Notes under the pieces: generated by a model
What the model was told of the DNA's origin: nothing
The model's input: only the letters and a program-made list of their open reading frames with translations
Databases searched by the model: none
Part shown: positions 36,047 to 45,588 of the stretch, in pieces
How positions within the stretch are numbered: position 1 is the first letter of the stretch
How the letters are laid out: the number at the start of each line of letters is the position of its first letter
Translations under genes and position numbers: made by a program
From: Betaproteobacteria bacterium
GTDB lineage: Bacteria; Pseudomonadota; Gammaproteobacteria; Burkholderiales; Casimicrobiaceae
DNA: 64,000 bases
Assembly: GCA_013298765.1 (NCBI GenBank)
Contig: JAAFJA010000015.1
Span: 1 to 64,000, forward strand
Direction: 5' to 3'

Positions 36047-36567
36047 TTTGAAGTCTTTACTGAATCAATCGCGCCTTTGGCAAGCGCCTCTACGTAGCCG
36101 CTGTAAAAATCAATGCTCGCGACGCCAACAATTGAATCGCCAATTTGTTTGCCAGCGCCATCAACCATCATGATGGTGGGCGTAAACGTCGCCTTGTATT
36201 GCGACGCAAAGTCATGGGTCGAAACCTTCTTGCCATCAAACCCGATGAGCGTTTTGCCATCATCGATCGTAATTTGACGAAAGACTACCGCGTCGCGGAA
36301 CGTCGCGTCGCGATACATCGGCACTACCGCTGTTCGCAGCGAAAATCGGCAGAAGTGACAACCGGATAGATTGAAAAATAAGAGTATCGGCTTGCCGTCA
36401 GCACGCGCTTTTTCGCCGTCCGCTTTCAAGTCTACGGCGACAGGAAGAATGCGTTCCCAATCGCGACTCGAAGGCTCGGGCTCGCGCGTCGGGTTGGTTG
36501 TGGCGGGTTGCGCAAGCAAGTGCGAGCTCCAAAGCAGCAAAAAACCGAGTGCGATAATCGATTTCAT
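36043..36567 (-). CDS. Secreted thioredoxin-fold protein (CHFC motif)
   Basis: The 174-residue protein has a signal peptide ([20 protein letters not shown]) and a thioredoxin domain with a CXXC site, SGCHFCRF, followed by the cis-Pro type TPTIMM. It resembles SoxW/TlpA-like periplasmic reductases. The start 36567 gives a good signal peptide; a GTG nine codons earlier would add a non-signal N-terminus. It begins the three-gene minus-strand operon and is divergent from hemC, so the 35-bp gap must hold both promoters. The partner protein it reduces is unknown. Confidence 0.85.
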   Translation of the reverse strand: MKSIIALGFLLLWSSHLLAQPATTNPTREPEPSSRDWERILPVAVDLKADGEKARADGKPILLFFNLSGCHFCRFSLRTAVVPMYRDATFRDAVVFRQITIDDGKTLIGFDGKKVSTHDFASQYKATFTPTIMMVDGAGKQIGDSIVGVASIDFYSGYVEALAKGAIDSVKTSK

Positions 36568-36602
36568 CTGAAATTCAGGCTCCACAGCCGACACGATCCG
36601 AG

Positions 36603-37529
36603 ATGGACGAACCCCTAATTATCGCTACTCGCGAAAGCCCACTCGCGCTCGCGCAAGCGAACTTCGTCAAAGCTCAGTTGGAAGCCCTGGACGATGGACT
36701 TGAAGTTGAGCTTTTGGGCATGACCACGCGCGGGGATCAAATTCTTGATAAGCCGCTCGCGAAAATCGGCGGAAAGGGCCTCTTCATCAAAGAGCTTGAG
36801 CTTGCGATGCAAGAAGGTAGCGCCGATCTTGCGGTTCACTCGCTAAAAGACGTACCGATGGTGTTGCCGAAAGGCTTCGTTCTCGCCGCGATTTTGAAGC
36901 GAGAAGACCCGCGCGATGCCTTCGTTTCCAACAAATATGCGTCGCTCGACGCTATGCCCGCAGGCGGCGTGGTCGGAACGTCGAGTCTGCGCCGTGCAGC
37001 AGTGCTGAAACGCAAATATCCTGGCCTTAAATTTGAGCCATTGCGCGGCAACGTGAACACCCGTTTGCGCAAGTTAGATGCGGGCGAATACGACGCGGCA
37101 ATTCTCGCCGCAGCCGGATTGATTCGCCTCGACATGGCAGATCGGATTCGCGCGCGAATTGACGTTGAAGTGTCTATTCCTGCGCCCGGTCAGGCCGCGC
37201 TTGGTATTGAAGTATTAGCAGACGATGAGGAGACTGCCGAAATCGTCGCTGAACTTGATCACGCGCCGACCGCAATTTGCTGCACAGCGGAGCGAACCGT
37301 GTCACGCCTGCTGGGTGGAAGCTGCGAACTACCACTCGGTGCATATGCCGACTGGGTTGAAGGTGAAAAACCGCTACGCCTTCGCGCCTTCGTTGCCAAC
37401 CTAGACGGCTCTCAATACGTTGAAGCCGAAGCGTTTGGCACGCCTGACATGCCCGAGGCGCTCGGCGAAGTCGTGGCCGACATGCTGAAAGCAAAGGGCG
37501 CGTTGGAAATTATCAAGGCGCTTGGTTGA
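36603..37529 (+). CDS. hemC: Porphobilinogen deaminase (hydroxymethylbilane synthase)
   Basis: The 308-residue enzyme polymerises four porphobilinogens into hydroxymethylbilane. The N-terminus [24 protein letters not shown] and the cofactor loop [13 protein letters not shown], whose cysteine carries the dipyrromethane, are typical. Conserved arginines appear in SLRRAA and [12 protein letters not shown]. hemD follows after 180 bp occupied by a repeat element. Confidence 0.96.
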   Translation: MDEPLIIATRESPLALAQANFVKAQLEALDDGLEVELLGMTTRGDQILDKPLAKIGGKGLFIKELELAMQEGSADLAVHSLKDVPMVLPKGFVLAAILKREDPRDAFVSNKYASLDAMPAGGVVGTSSLRRAAVLKRKYPGLKFEPLRGNVNTRLRKLDAGEYDAAILAAAGLIRLDMADRIRARIDVEVSIPAPGQAALGIEVLADDEETAEIVAELDHAPTAICCTAERTVSRLLGGSCELPLGAYADWVEGEKPLRLRAFVANLDGSQYVEAEAFGTPDMPEALGEVVADMLKAKGALEIIKALG

Positions 37530-37560
37530 CGACCGGTTCGTTGCTAACTCACACAGCAGA

Positions 37561-37700
37561 TTTTTTGACGCAGATTAACGCAGATTTAACCAGTTGATTT
37601 ACGCAGATTCTTTACGAAATCTAGGTCGTGGCGTGAATCCTGTTTGTCAAAAAATCTGCGTTAATCCGCGTAGAAATCAGCGTTAATCTGCGTCAAAAAA
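37561..37700. repeat. 140-bp element with perfect 21-bp terminal inverted repeats
   Basis: Its ends at 37561-37581 and 37680-37700 are perfect inverted repeats beginning TTTTTTGACGCAGATTAACG. The interior repeats the same motif: CAGATTTAAC, ACGCAGATTC, TCTGCGTTAATCCGCG. No transposase lies inside, so it is a MITE- or REPIN-like unit. It occupies nearly the whole hemC-hemD gap, ending 9 bp before the hemD ATG. A degenerate relative lies at 21905-22081. Confidence 0.8.
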
Positions 37701-37709
37701 GAACCCCCA

Positions 37710-38519
37710 ATGAACTCCGACTTTCACTTAGGCGCGAATACTGCCCCGAATCCTGGCCCGCTCGCGCACGCACACGTGCTCGTCACCCGCCCGGTGATGC
37801 CCGCATCGCGTACCGCGCAACGCCTTGCGGCGTTGGGCGCCACGCCCTACGTGTTTCCCGCGATCATCATTGAGCCGCCAGCGAACGCTGCACCACTCAA
37901 GGAAGCGCTCGCAAGTCTCTCGCGTTATCACGCCGCAATTTTCGTGAGCCCCAGCGCGGCAGAGATGACTCTCGCACCGATGGGTTCCGCCCCCATTTCG
38001 CTTCCACTCGGTATTCATGTATTTGCGCCTGGTCCGGGTACGGCTGAAGAGTTACATGCGCGCGGCGTGGTTGACGTAGAAATTCCAACGACTAGTTTCG
38101 ATAGCGAAGGACTACTTGAGCTGCCATCGCTCCAGACAGATGTAGTTGCGGGCAAACGTATCGCTATTTTTCGCGGCAACGATGGGCGCGAATTGCTACG
38201 AGAAGTCTTGGAAATACGGGGTGCGATCATCGACACGATCACTGCTTACCACCGACGCCCGCCGAACACATCTCCCACCGGGCTCGCAGAACTCTTGCGC
38301 TCAAAAAAGCTCAACGTAGTTTCTGCGATGAGCAGTGATGCGCTCACCAATCTCGTGAGATTCGTTCCCGCCGATGAGCACACGGCGTTGCTCGGATTGA
38401 CGCTTTACGTGAGTCATCCTCGAATTGCCGATACCGCAGAACGACTCGGATTTCGGAATGTCGTGGCGACTGAGGCAGGTGATACCGGTTTAATTGCGGC
38501 ATTGTTAAGCAAGCGTTAA
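37710..38519 (+). CDS. hemD: Uroporphyrinogen-III synthase
   Basis: The 269-residue protein has the two-domain HemD fold: HVLVTRPVMPASRTAQRLAALGA opens domain 1, and VVSAMSSDALTNLV with LTLYVSHPRIADTAERLGF marks domain 2. It inverts ring D and closes hydroxymethylbilane made by HemC. HemD is poorly conserved, so position after hemC is supporting evidence. The N-terminal 15 residues are a short extension. The ATG is preceded by CCCCC and lacks a ribosome site, since the repeat element supplies the flank. Confidence 0.9.
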   Translation: MNSDFHLGANTAPNPGPLAHAHVLVTRPVMPASRTAQRLAALGATPYVFPAIIIEPPANAAPLKEALASLSRYHAAIFVSPSAAEMTLAPMGSAPISLPLGIHVFAPGPGTAEELHARGVVDVEIPTTSFDSEGLLELPSLQTDVVAGKRIAIFRGNDGRELLREVLEIRGAIIDTITAYHRRPPNTSPTGLAELLRSKKLNVVSAMSSDALTNLVRFVPADEHTALLGLTLYVSHPRIADTAERLGFRNVVATEAGDTGLIAALLSKR

Positions 38520-38574
38520 GCAGAAGAAAGCCACTCCCTACGCGCGGATCTCCCCTCGTGGGACGTGAGAAAAA

Positions 38575-39537
38575 ATGAGTAAGCCAGAAATCGTTGTTAT
38601 CGCCCCACTGCCGCCCTTCTTTGCGAAGCCGCTCCACGAACATTTCATCGTGCATGATCTGCATGGCGCGAAAGACCGCAGAGCATTCATCGATGACATC
38701 GCGCCGCGTGTACGCGGAATGGTTGCCTTCGGTGGCTCTCAGATCAAAGCCGAACAGCTTGATAACTTTCCGCATCTAGAAATCGTTGCGGTGTTTGGCG
38801 TAGGCTATGACGGTATTCCGCTCGCGGCATGCGAAGCAAAAAAGATCAAAGTCACCAACACGCCAGATGTGTTGAATGACGAGGTCGCGGACACGACGCT
38901 CGCCCTTACCTTGATGACACTACGACAATTCGCCGAAACGCAAAAGTTCGTTGAGCGCGGCGATTGGCTGAAAGGCCAATACCCGCTCACGCGTTCGCTT
39001 TGGGGAAAGACTGTTGGCATTATTGGCCTAGGCCGCATTGGCAAAGCGATCGCGACGCGGCTCGAAGCATTCAAAACCACGGTCGTGTATCACGGCCGCT
39101 CTAAGCAGGATGTTGAATATCACTTCTATCCGAGCCTGGTTGAAATGGCGCGTGATGTCGATGTGCTAATCGCGATTACACCGGGCGGTGCAGGAACCAA
39201 GCATCTCGTCAACGCAGAGGTGCTCTCGGCTCTCGGCCCTGAAGGCTATTTCATCAACGTAGCGCGCGGATCGGTGTGCGACGAAAAAGCCTTAGTCGCG
39301 GCGATCGAAAACAAAACCATCGCAGGCGCCGGGTTAGACGTGTTCGAAGGCGAACCGAAGGTTCCGGAAGCACTTTTCAACCGACCCAACGTCGTGCTCT
39401 TTCCGCATGTCGCAAGCGCAACGCTCGAGACACGCACTGCGATGGGCAACCTCGTCATCGAAAACCTGCGTCTTCACTTCGAAGGAAAACCGGTGAAGAC
39501 TCTCGTGCCGGAGTTGGTGGGAAAAGTTGTGGCGTAG
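38575..39537 (+). CDS. D-isomer-specific 2-hydroxyacid dehydrogenase (glyoxylate/hydroxypyruvate reductase-like)
   Basis: The 320-residue NAD(P)-dependent enzyme has the Rossmann motif GIIGLGRIGKAIA, the catalytic Arg in NVARGSVCDE, Glu in DVFEGEPKVP and His in LFPHVASAT. It reduces small 2-keto acids such as glyoxylate or hydroxypyruvate; the exact substrate is not determined by sequence. Its TAG stop is built from the first bases of a 103-bp repeat. It lies 55 bp after hemD, possibly in the same transcript. Confidence 0.92.
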   Translation: MSKPEIVVIAPLPPFFAKPLHEHFIVHDLHGAKDRRAFIDDIAPRVRGMVAFGGSQIKAEQLDNFPHLEIVAVFGVGYDGIPLAACEAKKIKVTNTPDVLNDEVADTTLALTLMTLRQFAETQKFVERGDWLKGQYPLTRSLWGKTVGIIGLGRIGKAIATRLEAFKTTVVYHGRSKQDVEYHFYPSLVEMARDVDVLIAITPGGAGTKHLVNAEVLSALGPEGYFINVARGSVCDEKALVAAIENKTIAGAGLDVFEGEPKVPEALFNRPNVVLFPHVASATLETRTAMGNLVIENLRLHFEGKPVKTLVPELVGKVVA

Positions 39538-39636
39538 GGTGCGATCCTATCGCACCATCTGATCGATACGCGCGAAGCGCGCAAGCTCAAAGTCGTTGGC
39601 TGGTATCAATTTGGGTGCGATAGGATCGCACCCTAC
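39534..39636. repeat. 103-bp RAYT-linked repeat, copy A
   Basis: It begins GTAGGG and ends CCCTAC with three hairpins: left (GGTGCGAT/ATCGCACC), centre (GCGCGAAGCGCGC) and right (same stem as left). Copies B (51546) and C (52188) have the same length, with compensatory stem changes. The stops of both convergent flanking genes lie in its ends. Confidence 0.85.
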
Positions 39637-41216
39637 AACCCCACCGCACACCCGTCCCGACGCGGATCGCTTCCGGTGATGTAGCCGTCTTCGGTTTTCC
39701 AAATGATCTGGCCGCTGCCGAAATCCATGTAGCTGTCTTTGTTTTCTTTGAGCTTGTGGCCCCGCTTCGCAAGTTCTTCGCGAATGGCGGACGGTGTCCA
39801 CGGCTCTAAGTCAACTTCCAATCCTTGCTCGACGCGGAAGCGCGGCGCGTCGAGTGCCGCCTGTGGGTTCTCGCCAAAATCGATCATGCGGATCGCTGTT
39901 TGCATATGGCCCTGCGGTTGCATGTGACCACCCATCACGCCGAACGCACTTTGCGGCTGCCCGTCTTTCAGAATGAAACCCGGGATGATCGTGTGGAAGG
40001 GGCGCTTACCGCCCGCGACGCAATTCGGATGCTTGGGATCGGTGACGAAACCATAGCCGCGATTTTGCAAGCTGATGCCATCGACCACGACACCAGAGCC
40101 AAAGCCGTAGTAATTCGATTGAATGAGCGAAACCATCATCCCGTTCTCGTCAGCGGAATTCAAATAGACCGTACCGCCTTTGAGCTCTGCGCTCGGTGAA
40201 AAATCTTGCGCACGCTTCACGTCAATCAACTTCGCGCGTGATCTCAAAAAGTCACGATCCAGCATTGCTGCGGGCGACACGTTCATGTATTCAGGATCGG
40301 CCACTTGCGCGAACACGTCACGAAACGCGAGTTTCATCGCCTCAATCGAGATGTGCCAGTAGTCTGGATGGTTTGGCCCCAAGGATTTGAGATCGAACTC
40401 CTCAACCATGGCGAGCGCCATGAGCGCTGCGATGCCTTGCCCGTTCGGCGGAATCTCTGCGACTTCATAGCCGCGATAACCCGTTTTGATCGGCTCTACC
40501 CAATCGGCGACATGCGCGGCGAGATCAATGCCGGTCATCAAGCCGCCGTGTTGCTTCGCATGCGCGACGATCCGCGCGGCGAGTTTGCCGCGATAGAACG
40601 ATTCGCCTTCGCTCTCGGCAATCATCCTCAGTGCTTCTGCCTGAGCGGGATTGCGAAAGAGCTCACCCGGAAGAGGCGCACGACCGCGCGGCATGAAGTG
40701 CTCCGCGTAGCCCGGTTGATCTTTGAGAATGGGCACCGCCTTCGCCCATTGCGACGAAATGATCGGGGAGACCATGTAACCGCGCTCCGCGATCTCGATC
40801 GCAGGTGCAAGCAAATCAGCAAACGGCAATTTGCCGAGGCGTTTCGACAACGCAACCCAGCCCGCAATCGCCCCCGGTACCGACACGCTGCCCCAACCTC
40901 GCATCGGAATGCCGTTCGGAAATTGCTCCAAACTCCAGGCTTGCGGTGAGCGACCTGACGAGTTGAGTCCAAGCAGTTGTTTGTCTGCAGGCGACCAGAT
41001 CAGCGCGAACAAGTCGCTTCCGAGTCCGTTACTTACAGGCTCGACCACGGTGAGTGTCGCAGCGGTTGCGATGATCGCATCGACCGCATTGCCCCCCGCT
41101 TTGATCATCTGCAAGCCCGCCTGTGCGGCGAGCGGATGCGTCGTCGAAACGACGTTTCGCGTCATGATCGGTGAGCGGCCGGATGGGTAGGGGCGGGTGA
41201 AATCGAACGCAGTCAT
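39633..41216 (-). CDS. Gamma-glutamyltransferase family protein
   Basis: The 527-residue N-terminal nucleophile hydrolase carries the autoprocessing threonine in ELKGGTVYLNSADENGMMVS, and the conserved segments GGNAVDAI near residue 45, MRGWGSVSVPGAIAGW and NRGYGFVTD. Members hydrolyse or transfer gamma-glutamyl groups from glutathione-like compounds or act as cephalosporin acylases. No signal peptide is visible. The ATG 41216 gives the shorter frame; the TTG four codons upstream is less likely. The stop lies in repeat A. It is divergent from the amidase gene. Confidence 0.88.
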   Translation of the reverse strand: MTAFDFTRPYPSGRSPIMTRNVVSTTHPLAAQAGLQMIKAGGNAVDAIIATAATLTVVEPVSNGLGSDLFALIWSPADKQLLGLNSSGRSPQAWSLEQFPNGIPMRGWGSVSVPGAIAGWVALSKRLGKLPFADLLAPAIEIAERGYMVSPIISSQWAKAVPILKDQPGYAEHFMPRGRAPLPGELFRNPAQAEALRMIAESEGESFYRGKLAARIVAHAKQHGGLMTGIDLAAHVADWVEPIKTGYRGYEVAEIPPNGQGIAALMALAMVEEFDLKSLGPNHPDYWHISIEAMKLAFRDVFAQVADPEYMNVSPAAMLDRDFLRSRAKLIDVKRAQDFSPSAELKGGTVYLNSADENGMMVSLIQSNYYGFGSGVVVDGISLQNRGYGFVTDPKHPNCVAGGKRPFHTIIPGFILKDGQPQSAFGVMGGHMQPQGHMQTAIRMIDFGENPQAALDAPRFRVEQGLEVDLEPWTPSAIREELAKRGHKLKENKDSYMDFGSGQIIWKTEDGYITGSDPRRDGCAVGL

Positions 41217-41286
41217 GGAGAAAATCAAAAAGGCGGTTACGGAATGTTATGCGCTATTGTTGTCGCATCGCCCTAGAGATTTCGCA

Positions 41287-42630
41287 ATGAACACCATCGC
41301 AGAACACATCGCCGCGTTTCAGAAGGCACCAGAACGGGTCATCGAAATGGCCGAAGCGCAACTCGCGCGGGCGACAGACCGAGAAGGCGAGGGCCCTCGG
41401 GTTTTCATTTCGCTCAACGAGAACGCGGTTCGTGACGCTGCCAACGAATCCGCACAGCGCTATCGCAACGGCACAGCGCGCCCGCTCGAAGGCGTCACGA
41501 TCTCGATTAAGGATCTGTTCGATGTGAAGGGCGAGGTAACAACCGCCGGATCGACCGTACTTCGCAATCGCGCCCCCGCAAACGCAGATGCCCCAGCAGT
41601 GAGGCGGCTGCGTGACGCTGGAGCGATTTTGGTGGGCCGCACCAACATGACGGAGTTCGCGTTTTCTGGCATCGGCATCAATCCGCACTACGGCACCCCG
41701 CGAAGCGTGTGGGATCGTCGTGCGGATGGCAGCGGGCGCATTCCCGGCGGCTCGTCCAGCGGCGGCGGGGTGAGCGTGGCCGATGGCATGTGTAGCGCGG
41801 CGCTTGGCACTGACACCGGCGGCAGCGTTCGCTTACCCGCCGTGTTTAACGGCTTGGTTGGCTTCAAGCCGAGCGCCTACCGGGTGCCGATCTTGGGAGG
41901 CATCCCGCTTTCGGTGGCACATGATTCGATTGGGCCGCTCGCCAAATCGGTCGACGATTGCATTCGTATCGATACCGTTCTTTCGGGACAACCGCTTGAA
42001 ACGACGCCCATTGATTTGCGCGGCGCAAGATTCTTGAAGCCGAAGAGCGTCATCTGGGAACAACTCGATCCTGAAGTTGAACACGCGACACTCGCCGCCA
42101 TTGAAAAGTTAAAAGCAGCGGGGGCAACGATTATTGAAGCGCCACTTGCGCCGCTCGATGAGGCCTTCAACACGCGAAATCCGTCCATCTCAGCGCTAGC
42201 GCTCGATTGGCACAGCGAAAACGTCGGCGTCAGCGGCGAAGGCTACGATCCGCGGGTGTGGCAACGCATGCTGCTGGGCCGCGATGTAACCCGCGCAAAC
42301 CTATCCTGGTCGATCGCCTATCGACGGTTCTGGATCGATCAGATGAACATGATCCTTGCGGACTATGACGCCGTGCTCTGTCCGACCTCTGCCTGCATCG
42401 CGCCAGAGATCGCGAGTATTGTGAATGGTGATGACGAGCACTACTTCGCGGTGAATGCCCGCATCTTGCGAAATACCGGTTGGGTGAATTCACTCGATGG
42501 CTGCGCGATCAGCTTGCCGTGTCACGAGGTGGGAGCGGCAGCAGTCGGGCTGCAACTCGTGAAGCCGCACGCGAGCGACGCACGATTGCTCGCAATTGCG
42601 AGGAGCGTAGAGCGAGTCTTAAAACAATAA
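41287..42630 (+). CDS. Amidase signature family enzyme
   Basis: The 447-residue protein has the Ser-cisSer-Lys catalytic set of the amidase signature family: Lys in VTISIKDLFDVKG, cis-Ser in IPGGSSSGGGVSVADG, and the nucleophile Ser in TDTGGSVRLPA. Enzymes of this family hydrolyse linear amides. The ATG at 41287 starts the family's N-terminal helix (MNTIAEHIAAFQKAP); the upstream extension would overlap the divergent gamma-glutamyltransferase gene. Substrate is unknown. Confidence 0.92.
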   Translation: MNTIAEHIAAFQKAPERVIEMAEAQLARATDREGEGPRVFISLNENAVRDAANESAQRYRNGTARPLEGVTISIKDLFDVKGEVTTAGSTVLRNRAPANADAPAVRRLRDAGAILVGRTNMTEFAFSGIGINPHYGTPRSVWDRRADGSGRIPGGSSSGGGVSVADGMCSAALGTDTGGSVRLPAVFNGLVGFKPSAYRVPILGGIPLSVAHDSIGPLAKSVDDCIRIDTVLSGQPLETTPIDLRGARFLKPKSVIWEQLDPEVEHATLAAIEKLKAAGATIIEAPLAPLDEAFNTRNPSISALALDWHSENVGVSGEGYDPRVWQRMLLGRDVTRANLSWSIAYRRFWIDQMNMILADYDAVLCPTSACIAPEIASIVNGDDEHYFAVNARILRNTGWVNSLDGCAISLPCHEVGAAAVGLQLVKPHASDARLLAIARSVERVLKQ

Positions 42631-42700
42631 GCGAAAAGTACATTTCTATTGGGCTAAGCGTCAATAAATACATTTATTGAAAATACAACTATATAGGCGC

Positions 42701-42715
42701 TAGCCCCAATTAAAT
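42701..42715 (+). repeat. TAGCCCCAATTAAAT motif in an AT-rich gap
   Basis: The 199-bp gap 42631-42829 is AT-rich and holds this motif, also found with a paired GGGCTA at 54247-54269 and variants at 27683 and 47755. Here the partner arm is decayed. Nothing else is seen in the gap. Confidence 0.35.
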
Positions 42716-42829
42716 AGGACTTAAAGAGCGTTAGTTATCAAAGGTGGCCCAGTTCGCAAGTCGCAGCGACCGCAGTGCGCGGCACAGAGCTTGCATAATC
42801 GCCGCAACACAACGATACGAGGGGGAAGT

Positions 42830-43345
42830 GTGAACAACAACGACATGCTGCCAGCACCATTCACGCTGGAGCAAATCGAAAACTATCTTGCCGACGGCGG
42901 CGTCACGCTGTCAAACACGACATTCATCAAATGCGACCAAAGCGTCGTGTTTGATTTCGTGAGCCGACCCACACAATGGCATCGCTGGCATCCCGCGACC
43001 CATGAGGTCACCAATGCGCCTGACCGACCGCTTGTCACGGGCGAAACCATGTGCGAACACATCGTCGTGGTCGGACAGCACTTCAAAGCAGTTTGGAAAG
43101 TGTTTGCTTGCGTGCCGCACGTGACGTGGATCATCGGAACGATTACGAATCACGGCGCTTCGAAAATCACCTATTCGCTCAGCACGGTGAACGGCGGCTG
43201 CCAGTTCAGTCGCCAACTTCAATACCGCTCGAAGAATTGGTTCATGCGCTTGTTTGATCACAATCTCATCAAGTGGGCGCTCACGCGACAATCGGCAACG
43301 GCCCTCTCGAACCTAACCAAACTGCTCGAAAGCGGGAAAGCCTGA
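42830..43345 (+). CDS. SRPBCC-family protein (polyketide cyclase/START-like)
   Basis: The 171-residue protein fits the helix-grip SRPBCC fold: TFIKCDQSVVFDFVSRPTQWHRWHPATHEV is the usual opening strand-helix, and NHGASKITYSLS plus the final amphipathic helix RQSATALSNLTKLLES close the pocket. These proteins bind hydrophobic ligands; no ligand is identifiable. GTG 42830 follows AGGGGGA, and an ATG five codons later is an alternative. It is a single gene between intergenic gaps. Confidence 0.75.
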   Translation: MNNNDMLPAPFTLEQIENYLADGGVTLSNTTFIKCDQSVVFDFVSRPTQWHRWHPATHEVTNAPDRPLVTGETMCEHIVVVGQHFKAVWKVFACVPHVTWIIGTITNHGASKITYSLSTVNGGCQFSRQLQYRSKNWFMRLFDHNLIKWALTRQSATALSNLTKLLESGKA

Positions 43346-43426
43346 CTCGCACACGCGGGGCGACCCGCTTGGCGTGCGGCAACGTTGCGTTGATGATGGC
43401 GCATTCAAGTTTTAGTTAAGACGATC

Positions 43427-44212
43427 ATGCGCCGCTCGAACGCCACCCTTGCTGCCGCCACGCTTTGGACAGCGTTGTTCGTCGCCCCCGTGAACGCACA
43501 AGCACCGACGAACGCGCCGAATCCTGCACAGATCGACTGGCAGCGCGTCGGCGATTTCAGCATCGCGCGAACCGAGACAACGATGGCTCAGTTCCGCCGT
43601 TTCGCGGCTGCTACCAAGACCATCACGCTCGCAGAGAAAAACGGCGGTGGCGAGGTTTACGAAAGCGGCTGGACGAAGAAAAACGGCTGGAATTGGCATT
43701 CGCCTTTTGGCAAACCGGGCGCGGATGACGAACCCGCCGCACACCTCACGTTTGACGAAGCGCAGGCCTTCTGCAAATGGGCGGGCGGCGCGTTACCCAC
43801 CGATGCGCAGTGGGTGTCTGCCGCCTACACTGAACAGCGCTCATCACCGCCGAGCGGCTTCGAGCGCGGCAAAATTTATCCATTCCCAACCGGTAATAGC
43901 GCGAGCGGCGCGCAGTGTCTGGGTGACTGCGGAGACGCAGCAAAATCTCGCGCCATTAATCACGGCGCTCGATTGCAACGCGGCGACGGGCATGCACGCG
44001 CGGGCGCAACGCCTGCGGGCGTAAACGGCCTTCACGACATGGGCGGCAATCTTTGGGAATGGGTGGACGTGCCACGCGGCGCGAGCGGAGAAAAGCGCAC
44101 GCGCGGCGGTTCATGGTGGTACGGCGCTGCGCAAATGAAAGCCGACCATCTGCAAAGCAAGCCAACGAATACGACCGTCGCTTACATCGGATTTCGCTGC
44201 GTCAGGCCGTAA
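43427..44212 (+). CDS. Secreted SUMF1/FGE-fold protein without formylglycine cysteines
   Basis: The 261-residue protein has a signal peptide (ending VNAQAP) and a formylglycine-generating-enzyme (SUMF1) domain: FSIARTETTMAQFRRF, LTFDEAQAFCKWAGG, LPTDAQWVSAAY, LHDMGGNLWEWVDV, RGGSWW and YIGFRCVRP. The active-site cysteine pair that follows RGGS in true FGE is replaced (WWYGAAQMKAD), so it probably does not oxidise sulfatases; such domains often serve as binding or structural modules. No sulfatase gene is nearby. Confidence 0.88.
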   Translation: MRRSNATLAAATLWTALFVAPVNAQAPTNAPNPAQIDWQRVGDFSIARTETTMAQFRRFAAATKTITLAEKNGGGEVYESGWTKKNGWNWHSPFGKPGADDEPAAHLTFDEAQAFCKWAGGALPTDAQWVSAAYTEQRSSPPSGFERGKIYPFPTGNSASGAQCLGDCGDAAKSRAINHGARLQRGDGHARAGATPAGVNGLHDMGGNLWEWVDVPRGASGEKRTRGGSWWYGAAQMKADHLQSKPTNTTVAYIGFRCVRP

Positions 44213-44280
44213 CTTTTTTGGTAACGGATGACGCGACACTTGCGTTGCGTCACCACATGAACTGCTGGCGCGCGCGGCCA

Positions 44281-45384
44281 CTATCGTTTTGGCGAATCAC
44301 CCGTCGCTCGCTGTGGTGTCGCGCGCTGAGGCATCGCCCGTTGGGGCGCTTCATTGCGGCAGGTCACTCGATACTGCACACGCTCTGAGCTAAACAACGC
44401 GGGCGCACCGGGTAACTCGTTGTTCGGCTGCACGTTAAGTTGCGCCCAGCCATCGATCGATGAAACTGCGCCCGGTGTCGCGAGCGTGCCTTGCGCATGA
44501 GCGGGCCAATTGAGTTTCCGTGTTTCCACCACCGTCATCTGGCCGCTCCCGATTTGGTACGGCTCATAGCCGCCAAGATACTGATTGCCCATGAAGATGC
44601 GTTTGCCGCTATGCGTGAAATTGCCGTCGATCACACCAATCAAACGAACCTCGCTCGGGCAGGCTTCCTGTTGTGACCATTCCACGCGAAGCGACACGCG
44701 ATTGATGAGCGCAGGCGCAGGCTCGCACTTCATGGTGACCGGAAGATCATAGTCTTCCACCTTAAAGCTGCCAGTGCAGTCGACGCGTGCTTTCATCGAA
44801 AGTGCTTTCGGCAGCGTCACACTAAAACCATTTCGCGCGGCGGTAGCGCGCGCGTTACCGCTTAATCCGGCCAAATGAGCGTTGCACGCCGCCACGGGCA
44901 CGTTCAGTCCACCGCTGCGATATGGGCCGGTATTTGCGCTGTTTCCGTCGGTCGGCTGGCCGGGTGGCATCTTGAGGCTTTGCAACATGTCGACGCGAAT
45001 CGTGCCGACAGTTTGGAATTGTTGCAGCGCTGTGTTCAGCGGTAACGTGCCGTAGATACCGCCCGAGTAGAGCCAGCCTTCCTTGAGCCGTTGATTGTCT
45101 GAACATCCAACACTCACATTGGGCGAGACGACTTTGAACTGAGGATCGAACCGCGAGTAGCGCTGCGCCCCCGGCTCCGCAAAAACGCGCAACTCAATCG
45201 GGTTTTGTGGCGGAAAAACAGTGATCCACGCTGCGTCGACCGGAGTCATTGCCGCGACTGAACACGCACCAACGACGCAGCGCTGTAGCCAGTTACGTGC
45301 GAATACTTGCCGCGACAGCACGCTCGGTAAGCGCGCCGCCGCGACTGCCAGATTCAGTTTCTGAGAGGAAAGTGAGCTACACAT
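44281..45384 (-). CDS. Hypothetical secreted protein
   Basis: The 367-residue protein is not recognised. From ATG 45384, which follows CGGAGA at good spacing, it has a long basic n-region and a hydrophobic segment (LQRCVVGACSVAAMTPVDA) before a soluble body. The body is rich in Pro and Asn, contains about six scattered cysteines (VGCSDN, VAACNAH, RVDCTGS, MKCEP, EACPSE, RVTCRN) and ends with near-repeats of RAMPQRATPQRATG. The longer frame starting further upstream would lack a signal peptide. A disulfide-bonded periplasmic or surface role is inferred only from the signal and cysteines. Confidence 0.6.
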   Translation of the reverse strand: MCSSLSSQKLNLAVAAARLPSVLSRQVFARNWLQRCVVGACSVAAMTPVDAAWITVFPPQNPIELRVFAEPGAQRYSRFDPQFKVVSPNVSVGCSDNQRLKEGWLYSGGIYGTLPLNTALQQFQTVGTIRVDMLQSLKMPPGQPTDGNSANTGPYRSGGLNVPVAACNAHLAGLSGNARATAARNGFSVTLPKALSMKARVDCTGSFKVEDYDLPVTMKCEPAPALINRVSLRVEWSQQEACPSEVRLIGVIDGNFTHSGKRIFMGNQYLGGYEPYQIGSGQMTVVETRKLNWPAHAQGTLATPGAVSSIDGWAQLNVQPNNELPGAPALFSSERVQYRVTCRNEAPQRAMPQRATPQRATGDSPKR

Positions 45385-45540
45385 TGGAAATCTCCGCATC
45401 AAACGCCGCCACGGAAGCGAGGCTTTAACCCGTGACGCGTGTCGAAGATGTACCGTCAGAATGAGCGGGCGCAGATCGACACCACGTATTGCTGTGTCGT
45501 TCATTTCTCGCCCGGGGTTCAAAGCGACACTGACGCCAAT

Positions 45541-45562
45541 AAAAAAGGGAGCCGCAGCTCCC
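45541..45562 (-). terminator. Rho-independent terminator after the S9 peptidase
   Basis: On the minus strand GGGAGC and GCTCCC form a 6-bp stem with a 4-base loop, followed by TTTTTT. It lies about 27 bp past the peptidase stop at 45589. Confidence 0.85.
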
Positions 45563-45588
45563 TTCGTAGTCTCGATTCGTGGCAATCG

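Noticed and set aside
43427-44212. Active formylglycine-generating enzyme
   Set aside because: The cysteines after RGGS are missing and no sulfatase lies nearby, so only the fold is called.
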